This document shows, piece by piece, positions 37,068 to 46,712 of a stretch of 64,000 nt of DNA. Each line of letters opens with the position of its first letter. Position 1 is the first letter of the stretch. This stretch comes from Bryobacteraceae bacterium. Lineage in GTDB: Bacteria; Acidobacteriota; Terriglobia; Bryobacterales; Bryobacteraceae. A model generated the notes under the pieces. The model was not told the DNA's origin. It saw nothing but the letters and a program-made list of their open reading frames with translations, and ran no database searches. A program made the translations under genes and the position numbers. The DNA is taken from assembly GCA_030039005.1 (NCBI GenBank), contig JASHQT010000049.1, forward strand, positions 6,925-70,924. The letters run 5' to 3'.

Positions 37068-37641
37068 ATTTCTGTTCGTTGCGGCCGCACTGGTTGTATG
37101 CGAAATTGCCTGGGCACAGGGTCCCACCTATGGGCTCGGCAGGGCTCCGAGCGCCCAAGAAATCCGCGCTTGGGATATCGCCATCAGCCCGACCGGAAAG
37201 GAGCTGCCGGAAGGACATGGGACGGCTAAAGAAGGGGCGGCCCTCTTCCGCAGCAAAGGGTGCGCCGGATGCCATGGAGCGATGGGATCCGGAATGCACG
37301 CGCCTACGTTGATCAGCAGGAAGGATGTCAAACCGAACCCTGCTGCTTTCTGTCTCTCCCCCTGTGTGAACGACGCCAACACAATGTCGCTTCACTCTCC
37401 GTTCGCAACCACCATCTGGGACTACATCAATCGCGGCATGCCTTTGGGGAGAGAAGGATCGCTCACCCCCAATGAAGTGTACGCTCTGACGGCGTACCTG
37501 CTGTATAAGAACGATGTCGTCAAGGAAGACGAAGTCATGGACAAGCAGAGTCTTCCGAAGGTGAAGATGCCCAATCGCGACGGTTTCGGTCTGCCGCAGC
37601 CATATCAACATGGCGAGCCGAGGCTTCAGGGTTACCCATAG
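37054..37641 (+). CDS. soxD: SoxD-like c-type cytochrome
   Basis: A 195-residue exported cytochrome with signal peptide (cleavage near EIAWAQ). The heme motif is CAGCH at residues 70-74, with the axial ligand probably Met129 (NRGMPLG). An extra cysteine pair (Cys100, Cys104) may form a disulphide. Residues before the heme, GRAPSAQEIRAWDIAISPTG, match SoxD-type subunits. The ATG lies inside the end of soxC (14-base overlap), so the two are translated together and act as an electron-accepting pair. It is shorter than Paracoccus SoxD, which has two heme domains. Confidence 0.82.
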   Translation: MVLPRFLFVAAALVVCEIAWAQGPTYGLGRAPSAQEIRAWDIAISPTGKELPEGHGTAKEGAALFRSKGCAGCHGAMGSGMHAPTLISRKDVKPNPAAFCLSPCVNDANTMSLHSPFATTIWDYINRGMPLGREGSLTPNEVYALTAYLLYKNDVVKEDEVMDKQSLPKVKMPNRDGFGLPQPYQHGEPRLQGYP

Positions 37642-37767
37642 TCCCCAACGACGTTACCGCGTCCGCGCCGCCGCTGTGGGCGTGTAGCACGTATATGGGT
37701 CTCTTCGAGACGTCCCCGATAGAATGCCGTGCATTATCGTAGCGATGGCTCGACGAAGGCGCGAGAC

Positions 37768-40700
37768 TCATAATGCTTGGTCAAAGTAGGTGTAGGAAAT
37801 GATCGTCAGGGTCACCGGTGCGGACGTCTGTCCGCCGCTCGATACGCTGATCGACGGGCTGCTGGAACTGGCGATGAAGCTTGCAGCCACGGAAGCCGTC
37901 AACTGCGTGGCATTGACATAAGTCGTCGGGAGCGGCGTGCCATTCCACAATACGGTGGCGCCGAAAGCGAAGTTATATCCGTAGACGGTCAACGTGAACG
38001 CCGAGCCTCCCACCGTGACCGAGGGAGGGGAAAGAGTCGTGATCGTTGGCGCCGCGCCGGCCGACTGGGCAGTAAGGCCGATTAGGATGGGATTTGAACC
38101 GTTGTTTGTGTCGGTGATAATAATCTGCGTGAGGGTTTGGCCCACAAACGCAGTGCCAAGTGAGAAGTGCTGCTCATCGATGACATAATTACCCGTGAAT
38201 CCGGTCTGAACGTTGCCGGTTCCGCCTGAACCCAGACAATTTCCCGGGTCGGTGCAGGCGAACGCATTCATGGCCTCGGCATCCGGAACCCCGTTGTTTA
38301 GGGTATTCGCGAACGCACCCTGATAGTAATCCCGAATGTTTTCGCCGCCGATGAGTGGGAAGCTCGCGCTAGCGCCTCCACTACCGAGAAACTGAATCGT
38401 AGCGACTTGCACACCAGCCGGGGGACTATACGCATTCATCAAGGTGTAGATGTCAGTCGGGCCGTCGATGGAAACGTTGATCTCGATGCTCAGCCCGTTG
38501 CCCAACGATCCAAAGCCATCGTAGAAGTTGCACGGCGCCTCGCCGGCCGGTCCGCAGTTTCCCCCTGCAGCCGAGATGCTGAACGGCGTTCCCAAGAAGT
38601 TATTCGCTGTAAAGATCCCGGTGGGGAAAGCGTTGATCAAGCCGGTCTGAATATTATTCGTGGTAGGGAATGTCAATAGCTGGTAGCCGGCCGAACTATT
38701 TCCTGTGTTTGCGTTGACCGCTAGCGTAAACTGGGCCGTTAGCAATCCGGCCGCGGCGGTGATATTCACAGTTCCCGCCGAAGCGCCCGCCGTGACGGTG
38801 GTCGAAGCCTGACCGGCGGAATTCGTAGACGTCGAGGTGTTTGACAGGGTCGCCGTCCCCTGCGAAACGGTCCAGGTTACCAGGACGCCACTCAAAGGGT
38901 TGCCCGTCGAATCATTCACCTGGACTACCAGTGGTGCTGAAAAGGCCTGGCCGGACAGCGCCGTTTGATTATTACCGCTAACGGCTGCGATGCTGGCGGG
39001 GCCAGCTCCTTGCAGATTCTGCGAGGGAATCCTCCACGCGTACACTTGCCCTAAGAGGGCCTGCGGAATGATCCCGGCAGGGAACGGAGCGTTATTCGCC
39101 GGGTTAACCAATAGGCCCGCGAAGGCGCTGTAGTCCCCCGAGCGCTCGGCGGCCGTGGGCACATAAGCGAGCACGTTGTATCCGCCGCCCAGATTTACCT
39201 GGCCACAGAATTCCTGATTGGTCGAAGCCGGAAGCGGCAGTGCTTGTATCGCGGCCAGATTTGCCGCCGATACGCTTCCCACGACCAGCATGTCCCCGGC
39301 GCTGTCGGCTGCGGATATATAGGCCACGGAACTGAACGGCACAAAACCCGCGGGATATGTAGCACAAGCCGCGGCCGCGGCGATGCTGAACGAAACGGGC
39401 GATGAAGTCTGTCCTTGGCTGATTACCGTGATCGAAGCGCTGCCGGCGTTAGCGATGAGGTTTGCACCAACCGTCGCGGTCAACTGGTTTGAGGTGACGA
39501 AGCTGGTGGGAAGAGCCGTCCCATTCCATTCCACCGTAGCGCCCGAAGCAAAGTTGGACCCATCGACGGTGAGCGTAAATTGGGCTCCACCGGCGGTTGC
39601 CGACGCTGGCGACAAACTCGTAATCGCTGGTATGGCCTGGGAACTTCCGGGGAGATAAATGCTGAATGTTTCCCCCGTGGTTGGATCGCCGATCCGCACA
39701 CGGATCGATCCGCCGGCCGCGGACGGTAGCGAGTCCGGCAATTGGAGATTGAACTGAGCCAGGCCCACTCCGCCAGGGGTAAGGCCCGCATACAGTAAAG
39801 TGGCGCTGCCGTTCAACCCGGGATAGTCGGGAAATGTGAATTGGGGAACCACGTTCGCCAAACAACCGGTCCCGCTGGGAACTCCCGTCGAGACGCTGCA
39901 CATGGGATACCCGATACCGGAACCATACAACACGATGGCCTCGCCTGCCTGGGCGGGAGCACTTTGAGTGATCAGTTGATTGTTGGCATGGGTAGCGACC
40001 GCGAAATAGCTTGCGTTGGTAAGCACGGCGGACATACTGGTCGACACCGGCACCGTTACCGGCAAGCTGGGGATGCCGTCCTTGATCACCGTCACCTGTG
40101 CGGCGCCCGGCGGCGGGCAGTTCACCGGCATGAACGTGGCGGGATCGATCGGATTCTGCAGGCAAGGCGTGGTGAGTGGGTAGTACGCGAACGGGTCCAC
40201 CGGCGCTTGAAAATTGATCTGGTCCGGTGAGACATAGAATAGCGCGGCGTTCTCTCCATTGATCGAAACTTGTATGTTGTCAAATGACGTCGGCAGCGGC
40301 GTGGAAGAAGGCTGATCGACGTTGTCCGCCAGATTTGAGCCGAAGATCGACATCACACCTCCGGGTGTGAGAATGGGTTGGTAAGCGGCAATGTCCACGA
40401 CGCCCCCGGGGCTGATGGAAGGAGCAGATAGAGCCCTGGCGATGCTCCGTCCATGAATCGCTTGCGCTCCGTTACTTGTGCCTTGCGGTTGGATGTCCAG
40501 ATTCAGGGGAACGGATACCGGCGGCGCATTGTTTTGATCGGTGACGTCCGCCGAAACGGGGTAGTCGCCCGAGCTAATCGGAGTGCCGGCGAGCAAGCAA
40601 GCTGAACCGATCTGTTGGAGGCTGACCCCTGTCCTCTGGGCGAGGTTTTGAGCTCCTTGCGGCGTGCACACGTACGGAGGGTTTCCGCCGTTTACGCCGC

Positions 40701-42240
40701 GCGGGAATCCGGAGTTCAGGTACGGCAGTCCCTGAGTTGCCGTGTCGTTTAACGGACCCGACGACGACAACGGCTGACTCGGGGCGCTATAGATCTCGCC
40801 GACGACGGTGACGGGGACCTCCGCTTGCGGTTGCGCGCTGTCTTTGAGCGTCAGCGGCGTGAAGAACTGGTTACTGGACGGATAGGCCGGACCATAGGGA
40901 GTGCCAGAGAGCGTGCAGGTCGAATCGCCGGTGCAGTTGGTGAAACTCAGACCGTAGAGGGATGGATTGTTATTGATCCACTGGTAGGGCGGCGTTCCGC
41001 CTTGAGCCGTGAAAACGAACTGGGTGGCTGTTCCCGGATGGATAACGCCGAGAGCCACTGTTCCACCGGTCACCGCCGAGCCGCCGTAGATTATTTGCAG
41101 TGGACCGGAGCTTGACCCAACATTGAGATTGAAGGTCTTGGTGGCGGTACATCCGGTGCAGGCTTCCATCGCGACGATGGTAAATCCGAAGGAACCTGGT
41201 TCGGAGGGTGTACCGCTGAGATAGACGCCGCTTTCCGTTCCGCCAGCGAGGCTCAAACCTGGGGGGAGTGTAGAATCCGATGTCGGCTGGTAGGTGACTG
41301 CGCTGGTAGCGCCGCTCAGCGCGAGTAACTGATTGTACGGCGTGTTCACAGTAGCCTGGGGTAGGTTCGCGGCAGTTGTAAACTGCAAGACCGGGGCCGG
41401 GTTTACCGTTAGGCTCAGCGTGGCTATGGCCTTTTGCTGAGGGGTCGATGAGTCCACAACAGTGATAGGCAACTGGTAGTTGGATGCTCGTTGAGGCGTT
41501 CCCTGCAGCACACCCCCGGAAGTGAGCTGCATCCCCGCGGGAAGCATATTGCCGGTCCAGGTCCAAGTGTACGGCGGTGTACCGCCCGTGGCTTGTAGCT
41601 GAACAGGACCGTAAGGGACGTTAACGGCCGCCGGATTGAGCGAGGTTGTCGTGATCGTCAGGGTCGATCCACCGCCCGAAGAGCCGCTTGTGATCGTCAG
41701 AGTGCCAGACGGGCCTTCCACAAAGGTCATCGATGTCACCGTCGTTGATGATGTAGCCACTAGGTCATAGAACCCAATCTGGTCGTAGGAATTGCCCCAG
41801 GGGCAGCCACCCGCTTGGCAAAGATCGAAAAGGCTTGCGTTGGGATCGGGCCAAGTCATAAATACGCCAACCGAGCCATCGTCGGTAAAATTCGTAAAAC
41901 TAATGGTGGCGCTCAATGGACCTGAGATAGTTGCTCCGCAATCTGTAAAGCTCCCATTGACGGTTCCGGTGCCGTTGATCGAGGACGTGGGAGTACCTGG
42001 GAGGTTGTTAACTTGCTGAAGCAGGCCGGCCAGATCGGTGAAGCTCCCAGGTACGGTAAATTGGCCAGTCACTTGGTACGAAAACACGGTTTGGTCGTTA
42101 TTCGTGCAAAAGTATGTATAGTTGGGAGGTGCCGTTACGTTCGTGGTCAGGGTGAAAGTGACGTCGGCGCGAGCCAGTAACGGAATCAAAAAGATAAAAC
42201 CGAGTGCCGCCGCAGGTTTTGCTGGGTGAATGGCGCGCAT
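37768..42240 (-). CDS. Giant secreted Ig-like protein with TIGR03437-type module
   Basis: A 1490-residue exported protein. It has a signal peptide (1-25, IFLIPLLARA) and an N-terminal beta domain. At least three putative Ig (He_PIG) modules follow between about 200 and 600 (PPYTWTWTGNMLPAGMQLTS). A TIGR03437-like module at about 610-830 has GVMSIFGSNLAD and ALFYVSPDQINFQAP. Next come an IPT/TIG repeat (about 860-945), a Big-1-like repeat (about 1080-1165), and a last IPT repeat at the C-terminus. It is likely a cell-surface or matrix protein. It has no catalytic or sorting motif. The luxR-type gene lies 180 bases upstream, with an 18-base dyad between them. Confidence 0.83.
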   Translation of the reverse strand: MRAIHPAKPAAALGFIFLIPLLARADVTFTLTTNVTAPPNYTYFCTNNDQTVFSYQVTGQFTVPGSFTDLAGLLQQVNNLPGTPTSSINGTGTVNGSFTDCGATISGPLSATISFTNFTDDGSVGVFMTWPDPNASLFDLCQAGGCPWGNSYDQIGFYDLVATSSTTVTSMTFVEGPSGTLTITSGSSGGGSTLTITTTSLNPAAVNVPYGPVQLQATGGTPPYTWTWTGNMLPAGMQLTSGGVLQGTPQRASNYQLPITVVDSSTPQQKAIATLSLTVNPAPVLQFTTAANLPQATVNTPYNQLLALSGATSAVTYQPTSDSTLPPGLSLAGGTESGVYLSGTPSEPGSFGFTIVAMEACTGCTATKTFNLNVGSSSGPLQIIYGGSAVTGGTVALGVIHPGTATQFVFTAQGGTPPYQWINNNPSLYGLSFTNCTGDSTCTLSGTPYGPAYPSSNQFFTPLTLKDSAQPQAEVPVTVVGEIYSAPSQPLSSSGPLNDTATQGLPYLNSGFPRGVNGGNPPYVCTPQGAQNLAQRTGVSLQQIGSACLLAGTPISSGDYPVSADVTDQNNAPPVSVPLNLDIQPQGTSNGAQAIHGRSIARALSAPSISPGGVVDIAAYQPILTPGGVMSIFGSNLADNVDQPSSTPLPTSFDNIQVSINGENAALFYVSPDQINFQAPVDPFAYYPLTTPCLQNPIDPATFMPVNCPPPGAAQVTVIKDGIPSLPVTVPVSTSMSAVLTNASYFAVATHANNQLITQSAPAQAGEAIVLYGSGIGYPMCSVSTGVPSGTGCLANVVPQFTFPDYPGLNGSATLLYAGLTPGGVGLAQFNLQLPDSLPSAAGGSIRVRIGDPTTGETFSIYLPGSSQAIPAITSLSPASATAGGAQFTLTVDGSNFASGATVEWNGTALPTSFVTSNQLTATVGANLIANAGSASITVISQGQTSSPVSFSIAAAAACATYPAGFVPFSSVAYISAADSAGDMLVVGSVSAANLAAIQALPLPASTNQEFCGQVNLGGGYNVLAYVPTAAERSGDYSAFAGLLVNPANNAPFPAGIIPQALLGQVYAWRIPSQNLQGAGPASIAAVSGNNQTALSGQAFSAPLVVQVNDSTGNPLSGVLVTWTVSQGTATLSNTSTSTNSAGQASTTVTAGASAGTVNITAAAGLLTAQFTLAVNANTGNSSAGYQLLTFPTTNNIQTGLINAFPTGIFTANNFLGTPFSISAAGGNCGPAGEAPCNFYDGFGSLGNGLSIEINVSIDGPTDIYTLMNAYSPPAGVQVATIQFLGSGGASASFPLIGGENIRDYYQGAFANTLNNGVPDAEAMNAFACTDPGNCLGSGGTGNVQTGFTGNYVIDEQHFSLGTAFVGQTLTQIIITDTNNGSNPILIGLTAQSAGAAPTITTLSPPSVTVGGSAFTLTVYGYNFAFGATVLWNGTPLPTTYVNATQLTASVAASFIASSSSPSISVSSGGQTSAPVTLTIISYTYFDQAL

Positions 42241-42352
42241 TTAGAGTTCGTTCCTCCCGTTTTGCGCCACACCTTACGAATGCCTACACCTGGCGCGCAA
42301 CTCGTCTTGGCTATGTGAGCCCTCAAACATATCACGTAAGAGAAAGCGTGTC

Positions 42353-42370
42353 GTCACCAAAATTGGTGAC
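42353..42370. promoter_or_regulatory. 18-base dyad upstream of the giant secreted protein gene
   Basis: Perfect eight-base arms GTCACCAA and TTGGTGAC surround a two-base centre. It lies 113 bases upstream of the secreted protein start and 50 bases after the LuxR-type gene stop. No T-tract follows, so an operator fits better than a terminator. Symmetry and size suit a LuxR-type dimer. Confidence 0.4.
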
Positions 42371-42420
42371 ATGTGTGAGTCGGTGCGGCGAAGCGGCCGA
42401 AGCCCGCGATGATGAGTAGC

Positions 42421-43557
42421 TCAGGGTCCCGGGAACGCCACGGAGCGAAGAACGAGGGAAACGAGCTCGCTTTGGCGAGTGGTGGCGGTCTTGGTGAAGA
42501 TTCGTTTGATGTGCGTCCGTACGGTTTCGATGGAAGTCTTCGACTCAGCAGCGATTTCCTCGGCGCTTTGGCCAAACGTCAGCCTCGCGCATACCCGCGC
42601 TTCGGCCGGAGTGAACTGGAAAAATTCGCGCAGGACTTGGGGGTCGGGCCACGAGGCAGCGGTATCGATGAGAATGATGCTGACGGCGGGTACCGCGATT
42701 CCTAGGGGTACCAGAGGGCGCGAGTCATTCATCGGCATCAGCAGCATGCGATAGGGTTTGCGCCGCGAAGGCCGGGAAATCTCCAGCCGGCGCAGCGGGG
42801 CCGACGGAGCCGTGAGCCCCTCCATCGCGCTGGCGAGTTCTCTGTCGCACCGGGCGACCGTCGCGGCAATGCGCCCTTTTCTAACGCAAAGGCCGTCCTG
42901 ATCGGAGAAAATGGCACGGGCCGCCTTGTTGGAGTAAAGAACGCGGCGGCCGGCATCGGTCAGAAGGAAGGCGTTTGGGTAGCGTTCCAGGTGGGCGGTG
43001 AAGGTGGCGACCCGGCGGCGCAATGAGCCGAGCTCGCCGTGCAGTACAGCGGCCTGCTTCAAATGCGGCATCAACAGGCGAAGGATTGACTTTTCCGCTT
43101 CCCCGAAGGGTCCTGCCGCTTGGCCGCGATGAGCGCTGATGATAGACCTATCCGCCTGCGACGCAAGGATGACGCCTCCCATCGAGTGAATGCAGTCTCG
43201 CGGCGCGTAGAACTCTCGAAACATGGTGCTCGATTCGAATGCGTCTCTCGGGCAGAGGTCGTGATCGGCTGCCACCGTGCCTTCGGGGGACATCAGCGAG
43301 ACAGGAAGAAGCGGGTCCTGCGGGCCGTAGCGATCCGTATACAAGTGGATGTCTTCGTCCGGCCATCCGTGCCATTGGACCACGGAGAACTCGTCGCCAT
43401 CGGGATGGCTGATCAATAGAGCGCAGCGCGGAGTGTTAACAGCGCGGGCGAACGCGTCCAAAAATGCCGGCCAGCGCGAGCCGTCATGTACGGAAGCGTA
43501 GGCCAGGCCGATGAGTTGGTGTACGGCGCTGTCGTGAAGCGGAAACCCTTTGGACAT
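42421..43557 (-). CDS. LuxR-type transcriptional regulator
   Basis: A 378-residue regulator. The C-terminal helix-turn-helix begins FTPAEARVCARLTFGQSAEE, then SIETVRTHIKRIFTKTATTR. The N-terminal and middle parts (about 1-170, 190-290) look like PAS/GAF-type sensory folds, for example YPNAFLLTDAGRRVLYSNKA. There is no receiver domain, so it probably senses a ligand directly. It lies upstream of the giant secreted protein on the same strand and is divergent from a beta-propeller gene; either or both could be targets. Confidence 0.8.
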   Translation of the reverse strand: MSKGFPLHDSAVHQLIGLAYASVHDGSRWPAFLDAFARAVNTPRCALLISHPDGDEFSVVQWHGWPDEDIHLYTDRYGPQDPLLPVSLMSPEGTVAADHDLCPRDAFESSTMFREFYAPRDCIHSMGGVILASQADRSIISAHRGQAAGPFGEAEKSILRLLMPHLKQAAVLHGELGSLRRRVATFTAHLERYPNAFLLTDAGRRVLYSNKAARAIFSDQDGLCVRKGRIAATVARCDRELASAMEGLTAPSAPLRRLEISRPSRRKPYRMLLMPMNDSRPLVPLGIAVPAVSIILIDTAASWPDPQVLREFFQFTPAEARVCARLTFGQSAEEIAAESKTSIETVRTHIKRIFTKTATTRQSELVSLVLRSVAFPGP

Positions 43558-43686
43558 CGCAGGATGGACTCGCCTTGATGCAGTGAATTGTACCGCACGG
43601 ATCCCGCTTTGCGGCCTCGTCCGCTGCTAGCTCCTTTTCGCCCTTCGCGCCCCTAACAGGCGGAACACTGAATCAAGGAACTATGA

Positions 43687-45141
43687 TTGAGTCTGATGCT
43701 CTGTGGTGTCAACATCCCGGCGCAATCGGTCGCTTGGCTTCTTTTTTTGGTTCAGTTCGGGAGCACCAGAATCGCTGTCGAACGAACTGCGCACGGCGCG
43801 GATTGGCCTCAATTCGGCTGGGACGTCGCGAGCAGCGGAGCCTCCCATGCGTTGACGGGCATCCATTCCCGCGATCTTGCTTCCCTCGTACGGCGCCAGG
43901 TCCAGATCGATGGCACCGTGGATGCCTCTACCATTTACCTTCGTGGTGTGACTGTAAACGGATCGCTGCACGATGTATTCTTCATGACGACTACTTACGG
44001 GAAAACGATCGCGCTCGACGCCAGTAGCGACGCAGTTTTATGGGAATACACGCCCACCGATTACACGACTTGGGCCGGTACGGCTCAGATCACCACGAGC
44101 ACGCCGGCGGCTGATCCGGACCGGCAATACATTTACGCCGCGGCTCCGGATGGGAATGTTCGGAAGCTGGCGATCGCCAACGGGCAAATGGTTTGGACAA
44201 CGGCCATCACCTTGCTCCCTCCGTTCGAGAAAATCGCTTCGCCGCTCAAGGTCTTCGACGGGAAGGTCATTGCCGTCACCGGTGGCTACATTGGCGATGC
44301 GCCGCCATACCAGGGACACGTCGCCATCGTTGACGCTCAGAGCGGCAACCTTCTTCACGTCTGGAACTCTCTTTGTAGCAATCGCGCCGGGTTGATGGAT
44401 CCCTCCTCCTGCGCGAATACCCGATCGGCGATTTGGGGCCGCGCGGGAGCGGTGATTGACTCTTCCAGCGGCAACATTTTCGTCGCCACGGGTAACGGGC
44501 CGTACGACGGGTCGATGAATTGGGGCGACTCGGTGATCGAACTGAGCGCGGACGCGACTCAAATCCTCGGTAACTACACACCGGCGGATAACACGCAACT
44601 GGACGACGGCGACGTTGACTTGGGTTCTACATCCCCGGTGTTGTTGAGTCCGGGAATTGTGGCGCAAGGTGGCAAGGACGGCTTGATCCGGACGCTCAGC
44701 ACGGAGTCTATTGGCGGCACGGCTCCGCATGTCGGCGGCGAGTTGCAAATCATGTCCACGCCTTCAGGCAACCTGTTGTTTACCGCGCCGGCAGTTTGGA
44801 AGGACAATGGCCACACCTGGATGTTCGCTGCCGATGGCGGGGGAACCGCAGCCTGGACGTTCAGCAACGGAACTCTCACGAAGATGTGGAGCAACTCGAC
44901 CGGCGGAACCAGTCCGATCGTGGCCGGCGGGCTGCTCTACGTCTACAATCCGCAAGGTGGCCTTTACGTTTACGATCCTGTGCAGGGCACCGAGCTAGGC
45001 ACCCTTACGAGCGGCGGCGGACATTGGAACAGTCCGATCGTGGTGGACGGCAGAATCGTTTTGCCCGAAGGCAGCGCCAATGACCGCGCGACCTCCGGTG
45101 TGCTGGACGTATGGACGCTCCCCGGTCTTCCTGGCCGGTAA
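43687..45141 (+). CDS. Secreted PQQ-type beta-propeller protein
   Basis: The 484-residue protein has an N-terminal hydrophobic signal (AWLLFLVQFGS) and propeller blades of the quinoprotein type (IALDASSDAVLWEYT, AIVDAQSGNLLHVWN, YVYDPVQGTELGTL). No heme motif is present. A TTG start at 43687 is used because AAGGAA lies six bases upstream; the next ATG is at 43696 and would remove three residues. It is divergent from the LuxR-type gene and convergent with the mla operon. Catalysis is not established; structural propellers of this type are common in this lineage. Confidence 0.75.
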   Translation: MSLMLCGVNIPAQSVAWLLFLVQFGSTRIAVERTAHGADWPQFGWDVASSGASHALTGIHSRDLASLVRRQVQIDGTVDASTIYLRGVTVNGSLHDVFFMTTTYGKTIALDASSDAVLWEYTPTDYTTWAGTAQITTSTPAADPDRQYIYAAAPDGNVRKLAIANGQMVWTTAITLLPPFEKIASPLKVFDGKVIAVTGGYIGDAPPYQGHVAIVDAQSGNLLHVWNSLCSNRAGLMDPSSCANTRSAIWGRAGAVIDSSSGNIFVATGNGPYDGSMNWGDSVIELSADATQILGNYTPADNTQLDDGDVDLGSTSPVLLSPGIVAQGGKDGLIRTLSTESIGGTAPHVGGELQIMSTPSGNLLFTAPAVWKDNGHTWMFAADGGGTAAWTFSNGTLTKMWSNSTGGTSPIVAGGLLYVYNPQGGLYVYDPVQGTELGTLTSGGGHWNSPIVVDGRIVLPEGSANDRATSGVLDVWTLPGLPGR

Positions 45142-45284
45142 CCGCGCAATGACGGACGTTGGGTCAGCTCGACTACAGGTCCTATCGCAGCTCATTATGG
45201 GAGCGAAAGCCAATCGCGAGCCTGAGCGGCCGGCTCCGTAAGCACGGTCCACGACAATGCGGCGGCGTCGAAGAGCGTCGTTAG

Positions 45285-46706
45285 TTATTTGGGGGCATTT
45301 ACGAGGGCGATGGCGACCCCATCCCAATCCTGGATCCCTGTGTCTTTGGGCGGCTCGTTGCGCATCGCCACAATCCCCAGGTTCTTGTGATTAACGTCGA
45401 AATGTTCTTCCAGATAGCTACGCACCAACTCGGCGCGCTCTCGCGACGCAATAAACTGCTGTGCCGGCGGTCCCTGGACTGCATAACCCTCGACGACAAT
45501 CGTGTCGTAAGGCAGTGTATCTACGACCGGACCAATCTCGGTGTCGATTACACGGCATCCGGCCGGCGTGAGCCGCTGGGTTCCATCCGGGCCCGCCTGG
45601 AAGACTTCGGTGCCGCGCAGCCAAAGGCGCTTGGAAATAAGCTTCTGAAGGCCCTTTTGCTGCAGATAGTCTTCGCGCGTTAGTTCAGCCACATTGTAGT
45701 AGCCGCGCCGCTTGAAAAACCCTCGCAAGAAGAAATTGTGCTTCAGTGCTTCGGTATCATCCTGCAGATTGGAAGTGGCTTGGTTCAGATTAGAGAGGGT
45801 ATTGCGTATGTTTTGCGCGCCGCTCTGACCGAAATCGTCGTTGCCCAGCGCTTCTTTCAGGGTGCTATTCAGCCGGCTCGTTATCTCTTGCGTGTTCTCA
45901 AGTACCGCCTGGACTCTGGCGCCCAAATCACGGGATTGGAAATCAGCCACCAACCCATTCACTCGATCGGAGGCCTGTTCGAGGTTGGCAGTCAATTGCT
46001 TGGCATTGGCGAGCGTGTCCTCAATTTGCTTTCTGGCCTTCTCGTCTTTAAGCAGGAGGCCCGCCGGGCCTTTGCCGTTCTGAAGATCTGAAACCAGGAG
46101 GTTGAGATTGCTGGCGATCCGAACTCCGTCCCCGGCGATCTTGTTGATCTGGGGTCTGAGACCCACAACCATTCCATCCGCGTCCCGAAGGGTTTTGGTC
46201 ATCGTGGTCAATGTCACATCCGCATGGCCGCGCAGGTCCTTGATGGTGTCGTCCAGATCGCTCAACACCCCCGAACCTTTGTCAAGCAATGCTGTGAGGT
46301 CGGGTGCTTCCTTGCCCTTCAGAATCGTACCCGGCTTGGCCTCGGGCGCACGATCGCTCCCCTTGGCGATGGAAATATATTTATCGCCAACCACCCCTTG
46401 GGTCTCGATGGCGGCTACCGAATCGGTGCGGACCATGCCCCTCACCTTATCGCTGATCTGAAGTTCCAATCGGAACTTGCCGGATGGCGACTGTGGGATC
46501 TCAATTCTTTTCACCTGCCCGGCATCGAGTCCTTGCACGCGAACCTTCGCGCCGTTCCCCACACCGCTCAGGCTGGAAAATTCGGCATAGATGTCGATGT
46601 GCTTCGCAAACAGGTTCTGACGGCTGCCGACAAGAAACAGAATTCCGGTAAACAGAGCAAACGCGAGGATGATAAATAGCCCCGTAGTCCACACTCGAGT
46701 GTTCAT
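45285..46706 (-). CDS. mlaD: MlaD/MCE-domain protein with OmpA-like C-terminus
   Basis: A 473-residue protein anchored by one N-terminal membrane span (residues about 8-27). The MCE domain (about 38-115) shows FSSLSGVGNGAKVRVQGLDA and TQGVVGDKYISIAKG. A long coiled-coil region follows (150-310). Residues about 375-470 have an OmpA-like look (TIVVEGYAVQGPPAQ, ASRERAELVRSYLEEHF), which in OmpA proteins contacts peptidoglycan. MlaD forms the hexameric lipid-binding ring of an ABC lipid transporter between membranes. It is third in the mlaE-mlaF-mlaD order, six bases after mlaF. The C-terminal assignment is tentative. Confidence 0.82.
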   Translation of the reverse strand: MNTRVWTTGLFIILAFALFTGILFLVGSRQNLFAKHIDIYAEFSSLSGVGNGAKVRVQGLDAGQVKRIEIPQSPSGKFRLELQISDKVRGMVRTDSVAAIETQGVVGDKYISIAKGSDRAPEAKPGTILKGKEAPDLTALLDKGSGVLSDLDDTIKDLRGHADVTLTTMTKTLRDADGMVVGLRPQINKIAGDGVRIASNLNLLVSDLQNGKGPAGLLLKDEKARKQIEDTLANAKQLTANLEQASDRVNGLVADFQSRDLGARVQAVLENTQEITSRLNSTLKEALGNDDFGQSGAQNIRNTLSNLNQATSNLQDDTEALKHNFFLRGFFKRRGYYNVAELTREDYLQQKGLQKLISKRLWLRGTEVFQAGPDGTQRLTPAGCRVIDTEIGPVVDTLPYDTIVVEGYAVQGPPAQQFIASRERAELVRSYLEEHFDVNHKNLGIVAMRNEPPKDTGIQDWDGVAIALVNAPK

Positions 46707-46712
46707 GGTTTT

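Noticed and set aside
37699..37711. Small hairpin GTCTC/GAGAC between soxD and the giant secreted gene
   Set aside because: Five-base stem, three-base loop and no T-tract; too weak to call a terminator.
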